From positions 1 to 57,132 of the forward strand of contig SWDT01000673.1 of the NCBI GenBank assembly GCA_009193035.1: 57,132 nucleotides of DNA, written 5' to 3'. Below the pieces are notes generated by a model. It ran no database searches. It saw nothing but the letters and a program-made list of their open reading frames with translations, and was not told the origin of the DNA. This DNA is from Halicephalobus mephisto (Eukaryota; Nematoda; Chromadorea; Rhabditida; Panagrolaimidae). Made by a program: the position numbers and the translations under genes. Shown in pieces: positions 34,118-46,030 of the stretch. Within the stretch, counting starts at the first letter, position 1, and the number at the start of each line of letters is the position of its first letter.

Positions 34118-34962
34118 CTTAGAAATGACGCAATCTTCAGCTTGAAGAGAGATTTTATTTCTTTTCGAAAAGGTAATTATGAGTCGAGTTACATAAAGAA
34201 CTCGTTTTTCCTGGACGATGAAAAAGAAAGCCAATTTGGAGGGAACTTGGAAAATATCCGGATTTTCTTGACAGTATTATGATATATAAGATTATTCTAG
34301 ATTAAAATTTTTAGAATCTAAAACAATAAATCAATTTTTTAATGATTGCAATTTTTAAACTTTTCTGAGAAAAATAAATTTCACAAAATTGTAAAATTTG
34401 AAATTATAAAAATATTTCTTTAAATTACTTTTATAAAAAATAATTCAAGGTAAAAGTTTCAGAAATTTTATATGAAAAATTGTCAAAAATCGCTCTAATT
34501 CCTATATGTCGAACATCTATGAAGTCAGTTTAGTCTCCCGAGATGAACCTTGGATTACTCTGATCATTTGCAACAATTAAAATGAAAGATTAATGCTTTC
34601 AAAACACCTTATGTATTTTCGTTGAATAAACAAGAATCGGTGGAATTCCATGAACGACATTAAAAATATAACGTCCCTATTTTAGTTCCTTCGTTTTATA
34701 GTCAATCAACTTGAAGTAAAAAAACTGGAAGCTTCAGATTCTGGATTCGAACGAGAATTTAAAAAAGATATAGCGCGGTCACACGTTGACAATGTTGTTG
34801 GTTTATACTTTCATCTCTAAATCCATAAACCAGTTGCGGAAGTTTGATCTCTTTCTTCGTTCCGATTCGCTGAATCATTTAACCCGATATTGCTGTGTCC
34901 TTTTTTCAATATCGATTTGCAACTTTTCCTTTTCGAAACTTAAATTTCATTCGTTTTTTAGA
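34118..34962. other. Divergent intergenic region
   Basis: Lies between collagen B (minus) and the MESH1-like gene (plus) and must hold both promoters. I see no defined motif except the TTTTTTAG acceptor at 34954-34961, one base before the MESH1 ATG. Confidence 0.4.
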
Positions 34963-35715
34963 ATGGATCCCAAACCCCCTAGCGGACCTCCTCCTTCTTA
35001 CGCCGAATCCGTCAATGAACGTATGTATCCGAAGCTGCCGAAAAAACCGAAACCAGACCCCGAAGAACCCTCCGGCAACTCCTCAAATTTAGGTGATGTT
35101 GCATTGATTATGAAAGCTTCCGATTTCGCTGCTAGAAGACACAGATTTCAACGGAGAAAGGATCCACATCAAACCCCATATATCAATCATCCGATAGGTA
35201 AGAGTTCTGGAGTGTTTTCATATATGAAACTTTAACTATTCAGGAGTAGCATATATTTTAACTAATGAAGCGAAAATAACAGACCCAGTCGTCATTGCTG
35301 CAGCGATTTTACACGATACTGTAGAAGACACGAAAACAACTCCAGAAGAAATCAAAGAAATTTTCGGAGACGAAGTAAGTGTATTTTTATACATTTTTCA
35401 TATATCAATTTCCACCTTTAGATACATCAGATTGTCGCCGAGTGTACTGATGATAAGTCTTTGCCCAAACAAAGACGGAAAGAACTCCAGATCTTGAATG
35501 CTCGTTCTCATTCTTACAAGGCTAAATTGGTGCATTTGGCGGACAAACTCTACAACCTCCGTGACATTGAAAGGGTTCGTCCCATCGGCTGGAGTCCTGA
35601 AGTCGTCAAATCCTACGTCAAGTGGTCTAAACAAGTCCTGGAAGAGCTTCGAGGAACAAACCAAGCTCTGGAAGAAGCTTTAGACAACATCATTAACCGA
35701 CTTCTCGGACATTAA
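34963..35715 (+). CDS. MESH1/HDDC3-type HD-domain phosphohydrolase
   Basis: Three exons, 34963-35197, 35244-35374 and 35422-35715, give 219 residues. The HD domain shows [19 protein letters not shown], the metal-binding HD pair in [11 protein letters not shown], and [11 protein letters not shown], all conserved in SpoT/MESH1 hydrolases. Metazoan MESH1 hydrolyses ppGpp in vitro and is an NADPH phosphatase in cells. The ~50-residue Pro-rich N-terminal extension ([11 protein letters not shown]) is unusual compared with the ~180-residue animal proteins. The ATG lies one base after TTTTTTAG, a good trans-splice site. The ferrochelatase gene starts 103 bp downstream in the same direction. Confidence 0.88.
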
Positions 35716-35818
35716 ATGATCTTTGGTTGTATGTCTTTCATCATATAACTTTCACATTACCTTATCTTTGTGAATTCATATATAAACAAACAAAGGGGAA
35801 TTTATTCAAACATTAACC

Positions 35819-37579
35819 ATGGGGAAAAATGAGCTTATTCGAGAAATTGTGAAATGCTTATCTGGCGGCCAAGTAGTGAGTTTTTATACGAAATAATTTA
35901 AATTTGATATATCATTTTTAGTTGAGGAATGTGGAAAAACCGAAAATCGGAGTGCTTTTGATCAACACGGGGACTCCGGACGGATATACTTTCTTCCCGA
36001 TGTGGCGGTACTTGAGGCAGTTCCTTTCTGATTCCAGAATCGTAGAAGCTCCAAAAATCCTCTGGTATCCGTTATTATATTTCGTTATTCTGACGACTAG
36101 ACCGTTTAAAAAGGGGATTAGTTACAAAAGAATTTGGAACGCGGATAAAAACGAACTTCCTTTGAGAGAAATCTCCAGATCCCAAGCCAGTGGTCTCCAG
36201 GATAGAATCCTCCAGAATCCAGAGAAAATTAACATCGAAGTAGAATACGCCTTTCGATACGGTAATCCATCTGTGGAAGAGAAGATTAAAAAATTAGAAA
36301 ATCAAGGATGCGACAAATTAGTGGTTTTTCCGCTTTTTCCTCAGTACTCCGGGACTACGGTAGGAAGTTGCTCGGATCAGGTGTTCCTGAATCTTCTGAA
36401 ACAAAGAAAACAAATGGCTGTCCATACGGTACAGAATTACTACAAAAATGAAGTTTTTTTGAAAGCAATTTCGACAAATATAAAAAACAAAATTGAAGAA
36501 TTCAGAAAAATCAAATTTGAAGCCGTGGTTCTCAGCTATCACGGAATCCCCCTGGCCTACAGTAAACAAGGAGATCCGTATGGAGAACAATGCTTCGAGA
36601 CGACTAAGTTGATCAAAGATTACTGTAATTTAGAAGGTTTAGAATTCGTGACGACTTTCCAATCGAAATTAGGACCTTCTGAATGGCTCAAACCGTATAC
36701 CGGTGAATTAGTGACTGAACTGGCCAAGGAAGGAATCAAGAATCTGCTGATTATAACCCCTGGATTCAGTTCTGACTGTTTGGAGACCTTAGAGGAGCTA
36801 GAAATGGACTTGGCCGAAGATTTCAGGTACGTAAAACAAAAAATTAAAAAGTATTTTCGTGGCAGGACCCAATAATGAAACGAGAAATTTCGAAATTCCA
36901 GCATGAAAATCAAAAACTAAAAAATTTCGTCTTAGGATTCAAAAATAATTTTTCGTTTCAAGATCCAAAATTAAATAAAATTTTTATTATAAAAATCAAA
37001 AATTAAAAAATTTCGTGCTGGGATTCAGAAGTAATTTTTCGTTTCAAGATCCAAAATTAAATAAAATTTTTATTATAAAAATCAAAAATTAAAAAATTTC
37101 GTGCTGGGATTCAGAAGTAATTTTTCGTTTCAAGATCCAAAATTAAATAAAATTGTTTAAAATTTTTATTATAAAAATCAAAAAATTAAAAAATTTCGTG
37201 TTAGGATTCAAAAATAATTTTTCGTTTCAAGACCAAAATTAAATAAAATTGCTTAAAAATCAAAAATGAAGAAATTTCGTGTTAGGATTCAGAAATAATT
37301 TTTCGTTTCAAGACCAAAATTAAATAAAATTTTTATTATAAAAATCAAAAATTAAAAAATTTCGTCTTAGGATTCAAAAAATAATTTTTCGTTTCAAGAC
37401 CAAAATTAAATAGACCTATTCAGTATCCCACCACGAAAGTTGCTTTTTAAAATTCTTTTTTTAGAAAACATGGTGGAGAAAACTTAATCTACGTTCCTTG
37501 TCTGAACGCTTCAGAAGCTGGAATCGACGTCATTGAAGATGTTCTTCGAAAAGAAATTCAAAGTTTTTTGTCAATGTGA
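35819..37579 (+). CDS. Ferrochelatase, alphaproteobacterial type
   Basis: Three exons, 35819-35875, 35922-36826 and 37465-37579, give 358 residues. Ferrochelatase inserts Fe2+ into protoporphyrin IX, the last step of haem synthesis. The catalytic His is present in SYHGIP and the conserved acidic residue in SSDCLETLEE. Bacterial-style segments are VLLINTGTPD, ILTTRPFKKG then YKRIWNADKNELPLREISRS, LFPQYSGTTVGS, TTFQSKLGPSEWLKPYTG, ITPGFSSDCLETLEE and GENLIYVPCLNAS. Animal enzymes instead have an IAFTSDHIETL-type motif and a C-terminal Fe-S cluster extension, which is absent here. I see no mitochondrial presequence beyond a short 19-residue first exon. Two introns show it is resident in the nuclear genome. 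Nematodes generally lack haem synthesis; known functional nematode ferrochelatases are bacterial transfers. Confidence 0.9.
36890..37410. repeat. ~84-bp tandem repeat in ferrochelatase intron 2
   Basis: Six units begin near 36927, 37011, 37095, 37193, 37273 and 37357. Each contains AAATTTCGTGCTGGGATTCA, TTTTTCGTTTCAAGATCC and AAATTAAATAAAATTTTTAT. The array nearly fills the 638-bp intron. Confidence 0.85.
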
Positions 37580-37830
37580 TTTTTAAAAGTTATAATAAAC
37601 ATTAAATAAGAGACTAAGAGATAACGTTGCATAAGCCATAGCTCGGCTTTAATTCCAACAAGCAGAGAAAAAGGCAAAAATTATCGATTGTCTTTTCAAC
37701 TCAAAAAAATTGGCTGTCATAGATGAAGCATTGTCTCGAATTTATCTATCTAAATGATGTCCAATTTTTCTTTTAAAAAAATAAATATCAATTTTTAAAA
37801 TTATTTGTACAAAATTAAATTACTGAAAAG

Positions 37831-40800
37831 ATGTTCGTGGATCCAGAATCAGAAACCCACTTGCTTTCAATGTGAGTTTTATTTTTAATTTTTAAAATTA
37901 TTTAAAATTTATTTTTTAATATTTTAAAATTTATTTTTTAATATTTTAAAATTTTTTAAAATCTTTCGAAATTATATAAAATTTTTTAAAATTATTTAAA
38001 ATTTATTTAAAATTTTTTAAAATTATTTAAAATTTATTTAAAATTTTTTAAAATTATTTAAAATTTATTTTATAAATTTTTCGAAATTATTTAAATTTGA
38101 TTTTTTTTATTCTTTTTCATACTTTGGAATTTATTTCTTTTTAAATTATTTAAAACATACAATTTTCTAAATGTTAAATATATTTTATGTTATTTCAAGA
38201 GCATTTTTTAAAATTTATTTGAAAATACAAAAACTATAATTATTTAAGGTGAAAATTTTAAATTGCTTAAAAGTAGAAATACTTAATTATTATAAAAATT
38301 AAAGAATTTTCAGTATTCTAAAATTGGAAAATTTCGGTATTTTTAAGTTTAAAATTCTTTAATTATTTTAAAAATTAAGTATTTTAAAATTATTTTAAAA
38401 ATTAAACATTTTTAATTATTTTCAAAGTTAACTTTTGAAATACTTAAAAATGTTTAAATATTTTTATTATTTTAAAAATTAAACATTTTTAATTATTTTG
38501 AAATCTTTTAATTATTTTCAAAAATTAAGTATTTTTAATTATTTTCAAAGTTAACTTTTGAAATACTTAAAAATGTTTAAATATTTTTATTATTTTCAAA
38601 ATTAAACATTTTTAATTATTTTGAAATTCCTTAATTATTTTCAAAAATTAAGTATTTTTATTATTTTCAAAATTAAATATTCTTAATTATTTTGAAATTC
38701 CTTAATTATTTTCAAAAATTAAATATTTTTATTATTTTCAAAGTTAAACATTTTTAAGTATTTTGAAATTCCTTAATTATTTTAAAATTTTTAAATGAAT
38801 TTTATCATTTAACAAATCCCCTATAGTAATCCTAAAATTGAATGTGATAACAGAAAATTGTTTTGACTGTACAATAGACCAGATTTTCAAAAAAAAAACA
38901 ATCTTTGGTGTTTAGTTAAGCTTGAGCTCAGATTTGTTTGGTTTCTAGTATTTGATTTATTCTTTGTTCCTAAAAAACATAAAATATAAAAGATAAAAGG
39001 GAAATCAGATAAAAATGAAACTATAAAAAATAATTTTTTATAGTTCACAAAATATAAAATAAATCTGAAATACGTGACAACGGCAAAAGCTAAAAATCAA
39101 ATAAAATTTAATTTTTTAAATTTGCACGTAAAAAACAAACTTAATCCTGTGGTTTTTAATCAGATAGATTTCATCCTAACTTCGGAAAAAATTATTTAAA
39201 GTTTCAATCATCCATCAACAATTCAGTTATAAACATTTTTATCGATTTATTTCGAAATTGTACTTTTTATAAAAACCAGAAAAATTTGAAAATGTCTCAA
39301 AACGACAATCCGGATCCGCCTAAAAATCCCCAAAGTTCTTGGCTTATACTGTAAGTTCCAAATTTTGAATTTTTAGTTTTTGTTAGATTTTTGAAAATTT
39401 ATAAACTTTTTTTAAATTTTCGAAGATACTAGATACCTCTGTGGATTTCTTAAAGATTCTGCAGAAGTCTTCATGAGATTTTTGAAAATGTTGGAAACTT
39501 AGATTCTAGAGGGCTTCAGAAGCTTTCACAAAATTACAGATTTTCAAAGATTTTAGAATCTTCAACTGATTTTAGGAAAATTTTAAAACTTTTTCCTGTT
39601 ATAGAAGTGTCAAAAAAATATTTACAAAATTATAGAAAATTTTAGGATTTTTATTTGATTCTGAAAGATTTCAGAAACTTCTATGAGATTCTCAAAGATT
39701 TCAGAATTCTTAATCATATCGTGAAAGAATTTGGAAATCTCTAAAATTCAGAAAATTTCGAAAATTTAAAAATTTTTTACTGATTTTAATTTTGAAAAAT
39801 TTACAAAAATTTTCACTGATTTTAATTTTGAAAAATTTACAAAAATTTTTACTGATTTTAATTTTGAAAAATTTACAAAAATTTTTACTGATTTTAATTT
39901 AATTAAATTTCAATTTAAAAAAACCCAGAATTTCTCTGAAAAGATTAAAAACTAAAATCATACACCTACTAATTTTTTGGGTCTACAAAAAAGCGATCCG
40001 TAACCTCAAATAATGTCGATGGCGTCAAAAAGACAGATTTTCTCTACTTGCCAGCAATAATCCATGATTTATTTGAATTTTAAATCACTTTTACCATACT
40101 ACACAATTTTTAAACTCTGAAAAAAGTTGAATTTTTTTAAAAATTAATTATTTTAATATTCTTCGTAAATTCAAATCTTTGATTTTCGAATATTAAAATA
40201 AAAAATGCAAATCCTTCACGAGTGATTTTTAAAACTCTTTTTGGATGAGGAAAACCATTGTTTGGATGGTCAACATGGCTTTTCTTGTTCTTCCATAAAA
40301 ACTAATATTTATTTTATCTCGTGCTATTTGATCCTAAAAATTTTTAATATTTAAAACTATAAAAAGAAAAAAATCCTTAAAAAATTTAAAACTTTCATTT
40401 TTCTGATTTTTTTTTGTCATTTCGTGGTTGATATGTGATTTCAAAATATGATCTGGACTAATTAACGTCACGTGTCCTGATGGTTTTCTTTTTCTTTTTT
40501 TGGTATTTAAGATGTGGGAGACGCCAGAGGCGATCATTGTTTCGTTCAAGTATAGACATTTCTTATTTCTGTCTATTGATCTAGAAGTTGAATGTTTTTT
40601 GAATTTTCCTGAAAAAATGGTTGTATTTGGCAGGCACAAAATCAAGTAAAATTTTTAATAATTAATACCGTAATCCCACTAGTAAATTAAACTAATTTTT
40701 TACAGTAAGATAATTTAAAAAATAATTGTTTTTAATTAAGTTGTGTTAGATACCCTCAGGGCACGTCTACTTAGGTGTTTTTGCACAAGGTGAAAACAAA

Positions 40801-43800
40801 ATTATTTTTGTAAATTAATTCAAAGTTCATTGTCGAAACGACGATGGAATCTAAAACAACGTCAATAAGGAATTTTTTTAATAAATCCGGTCTCGTGACG
40901 ACGATTGTTCCGACATGACAAAAACGATCCTTATTGACCATGTTTCACACGTATGAATGAAATTGCCCTTTGCGGATTTTCATTCCTTTGGAGATTTTCA
41001 AAATACAATCACCAAAAAAATTAAAAATTTATTCAAATTCGATTTTTTTCAGTCCCTCAGACCAGGACGTTTTGCCCATCTCGATAATGTCCCAGGATGC
41101 AGATGGAGGTCCGGAATATGACGATGATTTGGATCTTCCACCACCGTACTCCATCAATTCTAACAGACCTCCTATGAATCAGGAGGAATTTGACGCTCGG
41201 TTCGGGTACCAAAGACCAGTTCACAAACATGGTACTGTAACCAGAAAATTGGCCAAACTTTCGAGACGATATTGGAGACCCTTCACTTCTCCGAGGGCCT
41301 TCTTTAGAACTTTTATATCCTTCTTTCCGATCCTCCAGTGGCTTCCGGCTTATCAATGGAAAAAGAATTTCACCAGTGATATCCTTGGTGGGATTACTGT
41401 AGGCGTCATGCACGTGCCTCAAGGTAGGTGGATTTCTGATCTTTTGAGGAGTGGCAAAGGATATCCTCTGTTTATACGGCATTGTTAAAATCAACACACA
41501 GTTGCAAAATTTACAATTTGAAAAAACCAAACATTACAAATTGTTCTTTAAAATTCACTTTTACGAGTTGTTGACAAGTGTCCAATTAGATAAACAATTT
41601 CACACCTGGCACGATATATTAAATATTTTAAGAAAAATTCAACAAAAAGTTTGGAAATTACGCAATTTAAACAAATTTGGCTTAGTTTGTGGATTTCGAA
41701 TTTGATGCGCTATTGGCAAAGTGTTCCAAGTACATAAGTAAAATAAGAATTTTCTGGCAAAGTGTTCCAAGCACATAAGTAAAGTAAGAAATTACTGGCT
41801 AAGTGTTCCAAGCACATAAGTAAAGTAAGAAATTACTGGCAAAGTGTTCCAAGTACATAAGTAAAATAAGAATTTTCTGGCAAAGTGTTCCAAGTACATA
41901 AGCAAAGTAAGAATTTACTGGCAAAGTGTTCCACTTATAAAAAGTACTTGATTTGTTCGAAAAATTTAGCAAACATGAGTGAAAAATTACAAAAATAATT
42001 CATATTTGAGGTTTTTGGATTCTTTTTTATATATTTAGTACCTTTGCTATGTCCCCCGATGTCTACCGTAATAGTAATGTTCTTTTTTCCAGGGATTGCT
42101 TATGCCCTTCTGGCCAAGGTGCAACCTGTTGTTGGTCTGTACACTTCCCTGTTCCCTGCCTTGTTCTACATGCTCTTCGGGACCTCCATGCATAACTCCA
42201 TCGGCTCCTTCGCCGTTGTAGCTCTTATGTCAGGAAAATCGGTTTCTAGAATTTGTGGTGATGGAGACTCATCAAACATGACCTCATCGATTGCTTTTGA
42301 TGAATGTGCTATTGCAACTGCTTCGACGCTGGCATTTTGTGTCGGACTGATTCATCTTCTGATGGCTGTTTTGAGACTAGAAATCATTGTGACCTACTTC
42401 AGCGATCAATTGGTTTCTGGATTCACTACAGCAGCGAGTTGTCACGTTTTCGTGACTCAGCTACCAGGACTCTTCGGGATAAGAGGAATCCCCAACCCGA
42501 CCGGGATAGGGTACCTCTTTAGAAAACTTTATGGAATTATAACCAATTTCGACAAAGCCAACTGGGTGACTACCGGAGTCGGATTCGGCGCCATCGCTTT
42601 CCTCGTCATAGGAAAGGATGTCCTCAATCCACTCTTAGTGAAGAAATTCAAACTACCGGTACCTCTGCCTTTTGAGCTGATTGTAGTGATCATCGGAACT
42701 GTCATTGGTAGAGTGCTCAACTTAAACGCCGAACACAACGTCAGGATTGTGGAAGAGATTCCTACTGGGTAAGTTATACATAGAAATGTGCGCAAAAATA
42801 CAGTAAAAGATTTTTTCCAAATTTAATTCAATGTTGAAAAAAACTGGAATCGGTACAGAACGGTTCCGTATGAATTTTAAATCTCACTATAGAATCGTTC
42901 TATACGGATTTTATTTCTTTAAATTTTCCACATTGAACTTGAAAAAATCCCAAATCTTATTCTCAAAAGATTATTTTATTTGTATATAATACTACAAATG
43001 TTTAATGCTGGTTTTTAGCCTTCCAATGCCTCATCTTCCTGAATTCAGTAAACTTGGTCTTCTGGTCGTCGACGCACTCTCCATCTCCGTCGTCGTCGTC
43101 GCTATTCATATCTCCCTGGCGAAGATATTCGCCAAAAAGCTTCACTACAAAGTCGATCCAGGACAAGAACTCTATGCCCTTGGATTGTCATCTTCACTTT
43201 CTTCCTTCTTCCCCATCTACCCAATCTCCTGCTCTCTTGGAAGAACCTTAGTTAATGTAGAAGCGGGAACCAAGACTCAACTCTCTACTCTGGCTTCATC
43301 TGCTTTCTTGGTTGCCATCATCGCATACTTGGGTCAATGGCTGGAGACACTTCCTATGTGTGTCCTCTCGGCCATCGTCATTGTCGCCTTGAAGGGGATG
43401 GCTAAGAAGTTCATTGACCTCAAGACCTTGTGGCCTTTGTCTAAGATCGACTTCAGTATCTGGGTCGTGGCATTCGTAGCCACAGTAGGATGGGATGTCA
43501 CCCAAGGACTGGGTATCGCGATCGCCTATGCTCTCTTGACTACAGTATTCAGAACCCAATTCCCCAGATGGCATTTCCTCGGCTCCCTTCACGGAACTAA
43601 CGATTTCCGAGATGCTCAAAGATACAAAGAAGTCGTGGACCACAAAGGAGTCTGCATCTTCAGATTCGACGCCCCACTGCTCTTCACCAACGTTGAGAGA
43701 TTCAAGGAGAACATCCAGAAGGCCTTTGACACCTGGCAAACCAGATGCTCTCCTTCTCTGAGTCTTGCGATTCCGGAAGAACTAAAAATCCCGGAAAAAG

Positions 43801-44250
43801 ACATTGAGAAGCTCAGCAACGTCCTCACAATAAAATCCATGGACGAAATAATCGAGGTAAGAATTGAATTTCTGCAAGTATAATACTGTATTTTCTTTCT
43901 AGCCCGACAAACCTGTTGCTGGACTGCTCTACAAACACTTCATTATCGACTGTTCTGGATTCACTTTTGTGGACTACATGGGGGTCAACACACTTAAGGA
44001 AGTCTACACTGAAATGCGGAATCAACGAGTCTTAGTCTACTTCGCTGCTCCGAAGGCTCCTGTCCGGGATCTTTTCGAAGCTTCCGGATTCTACCAATAT
44101 GTATCAAAATGTAACTTTTATCCGACTATTAGAGACGCTGTTGCTACAGCCAGAAAACGTAGAAATGCCTCGACTCTTCATCTACTGGATGAAATCAAAT
44201 TAAATCATGATGCCTTAGACGACATGATCAGTGCTCACCCGATGAACTAA
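37831..44250 (+). CDS. SLC26/SulP anion transporter
   Basis: Common exons are 41053-41423, 42093-42768, 43019-43856 and 43903-44250. Two first exons, 37831-37871 (MFVDPESETHLLS) and 39292-39350 (MSQNDNPDPPKNPQSSWLI), both end in the same phase, giving 757 or 763 residues. The signature VPQGIAYALLAKVQPVVGLY spans exons 2-3, a multi-helix core (LVSGFTTAASCHVF, ISCSLGRTLVNVEAGTKTQL) follows, and a C-terminal STAS domain (FIIDCSGFTFVDYMGVNTLK) ends the protein. SLC26 proteins exchange sulfate, oxalate, bicarbonate or chloride at the plasma membrane. The N-terminal PPPYS stretch could be a WW-domain ligand. Nematode members are called sulp. Which substrate is used here is unknown. Confidence 0.9.
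37872..39291. repeat. AT-only low-complexity intron/promoter stretch
   Basis: 37872-38800 is a degenerate tandem array of AATTATTTTCAAAATTAA and AAATTATTTAAAATTTATT blocks. 38800-39291 is ordinary AT-rich sequence immediately upstream of alternative exon 1b and should contain its promoter. Confidence 0.6.
39351..41052. other. SLC26 intron 1, no second gene seen
   Basis: 39750-39900 has four short copies of TTTTACTGATTTTAATTTTG. At 40861-40941 GTCAATAAGG and CCTTATTGAC form a 10-bp inverted pair around a GACGACGATTGTTCC core. The minus open frame at 40334-40645 is Lys/Asn-rich translation of AT-rich DNA and I do not regard it as a gene. Confidence 0.5.
41713..41940. repeat. 41-bp tandem repeat, ~6 copies, SLC26 intron
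   Basis: Units read CTGGCAAAGTGTTCCAAG then TACATAAGTAAAATAAGAAT, starting near 41713, 41755, 41797, 41838, 41879 and 41920. It is very homogeneous compared with other repeats here, so probably young. Confidence 0.85.
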
Positions 44251-44880
44251 CTGATCTTGTAATTAGTAAATTTGACGTGGAGAATTATGGGTAATATTCT
44301 TCATTTTTAAGTTTTATCATGTTCAAAAATTCAACGACTTACACCACAGTGGTAAAAATAAAGAATTTTACGATTTTCTAAATTGGTAATCACAGACATC
44401 AATGACATCAAGTTTAGTAAACTTAAAATTTATTTCCGAAAATGTGAATCATGGGATATAAATCAGTCCTCGACGAAACGTTAGAATTTAAACGACCGTA
44501 GTTGAGCGAACTGTTGTCGTTATTTTTTGTCTCGAATATCTTCGTCATTTTGTTTACAAAAAAAAGTTCTGCGAAATTAAACAATAAATTTTCAAATTAT
44601 CAAAGAAAAACTGACGTCTGTAAAAAAAATAAAATAACTTTAGGAACAATGATTACAAATTGAAACTGGTTTTGTCACATCAGGTAAACCGTCGTGATGA
44701 TAAATCACCCTTGAAAACTGTTTCTACTTTTAATTTGTTTGTTATGAAACAAATATGGTAACTTCATCAAAACATAAAAAGCAACTAAAGTCACTTGATA
44801 TTCGCCGAAGAAGAACGATGTTGTTTGGTATTCTCGTGTGGGCAATTTATTGATACTCCATAAACGACTATTATTCTAAC
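44251..44880. other. Intergenic, nothing recognised
   Basis: AT-rich sequence downstream of the SLC26 gene. No coding or RNA signature found. Confidence 0.4.
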
Positions 44881-44884
44881 ATGA

Positions 44885-44988
44885 GCTCAATTAAGAAAAC
44901 ATTTCTAAATTTAATGACACCCACCACGGGATCTCACGAGAATATAGTTCAATGATTATTTTTGACCTTGAATAACTGATCAGAAAAG
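44885..44988 (-). ncRNA. Degenerate SL RNA-like locus G
   Basis: The minus strand from 44988 has a leader-like 22-mer whose second half CAGTTATTCAAG resembles SL2 (CAGTTACTCAAG), followed by GT. The body CATTGAACTATATTCTCG ... GTCATTAAATTTAGAAATG aligns with locus F (CATTGGATCTCGCTCTCG ... GTATTAAGTTTTGGAACG). The Sm site is damaged, so it is probably a pseudogene. It is divergent from locus B with 291 bp between leader 5' ends. Confidence 0.5.
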
Positions 44989-45279
44989 AAATTTTGATTT
45001 GGGGGGATTCGAGGGGTTGAGAACTTTTCATCAGATAAACTTTGATCGATCAACCCAATAAATCAAAGAGAAAGATACTAGAGAAAAGTAATCAGGGATA
45101 TGAAAACAAAAAAATTTTCCTTCAGTATTAAAGATAACCTAATTAAATCGATCATTTCCTTCATTTCTATATCTTCCATTATTTCTTCTTATTTCGTAAA
45201 TCCTAATTTTCGTTGGCCAAAATTTTTCTAATCAGAAACATTCAACTTTTAAATGATTTAAAATTCGAACTTTATCTTC

Positions 45280-45385
45280 GGCTTAAATACCCAAATTCGA
45301 GATATACATTGAATTCCGTTCTCTATAAACCTTGTAGCGAAAATTACAAAATTTCGGATTGCTTTCCTAGTTGGAAGTGTCTGTT
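45280..45385 (+). ncRNA. SL RNA-like locus B (variant leader, altered donor)
   Basis: Leader GGCTTAAATACC / CAAATTCGAG differs from SL1 at four positions (3, 8, 16, 19). The next bases are ATATACATTGAATTCCG where locus E has GTAAACAATGAATTTTG, so the donor GT is AT. The body keeps CCTTGTAGCGAAAATTA, a weakened Sm-like AAAATTTCGGA and a 3' hairpin (CTTTCC-TAGTT-GGAAG). Probably a pseudogene. Confidence 0.6.
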
Positions 45386-45809
45386 GACGAGTGAAGTATT
45401 TGTTCTCCATCAGTCTTGCCATAAATCGACCACAAAGTAATCAATCTTATTGTCAAATTGCTTCTAATATTAAACTTTTTAGTCTTTCATCTCATTACTT
45501 ACAGAACCCACTGTCTGCAAGAAATTTCTTTTGTCGTAGCATACCCTGTCGTTAAAACAGAACACATTCTTCGACGTCACGAAGAGTGATCTGGTTGATT
45601 ACTGTGTGATAATTGTTTTTCATTCCTTCTGTTGAAAATTTGATTTTTTCGATGATTTAAAATAATTAATCAATTTCTAATTAATAATTCGGATGGTGTA
45701 TATTCTGGTTATCTTGACAGTAAAGAAAACATCGAAATCAAAGACAAATATACACTCGAATGCAGACATGCTATTTTGCACAAACTTATCCGAAAATGGG
45801 AACTTAGTA

Positions 45810-46030
45810 ATTCTCCTAAGGGGTGTTGACCTTATTAGAAAGAATTAGTAATTTAGAAGATAGCTGAAGCAGAAGTTCAAAGTGAAGTTGATGAAGAAAT
45901 ATAATATCCTGTTCTTTCAACGTTACTGTGTCGACTTTTTCCAGCTCCTCGTCAATTTCATAATGAAGCCAATGGTTATTTTCTGCTAGAAAAACCAGAA
46001 TTTTCCCAATAACAACTTCCTTCAACCAAT
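45810..46030 (+). pseudogene. Chemoreceptor pseudogene fragment
   Basis: The plus frame KFKVKLMKKYNILFFQRYCV then DFFQLLVNFIMKPMVIFC-stop matches the helix 1-2 region of the three downstream receptors (KVKSMQTYNILLFQCCCIDL, SFIVKPVIV). There is no start and no other exon. It indicates that the receptor cluster once extended further left. The minus frame over the same bases is a shadow. Confidence 0.75.

Noticed and set aside
40334..40645. 103-codon minus-strand frame in SLC26 intron 1
   Set aside because: Lys/Asn/Phe composition follows AT-rich DNA, with no motif.
43296..43739. 147-codon minus-strand frame over the SLC26 exon
   Set aside because: Antisense shadow of a well-supported coding exon.
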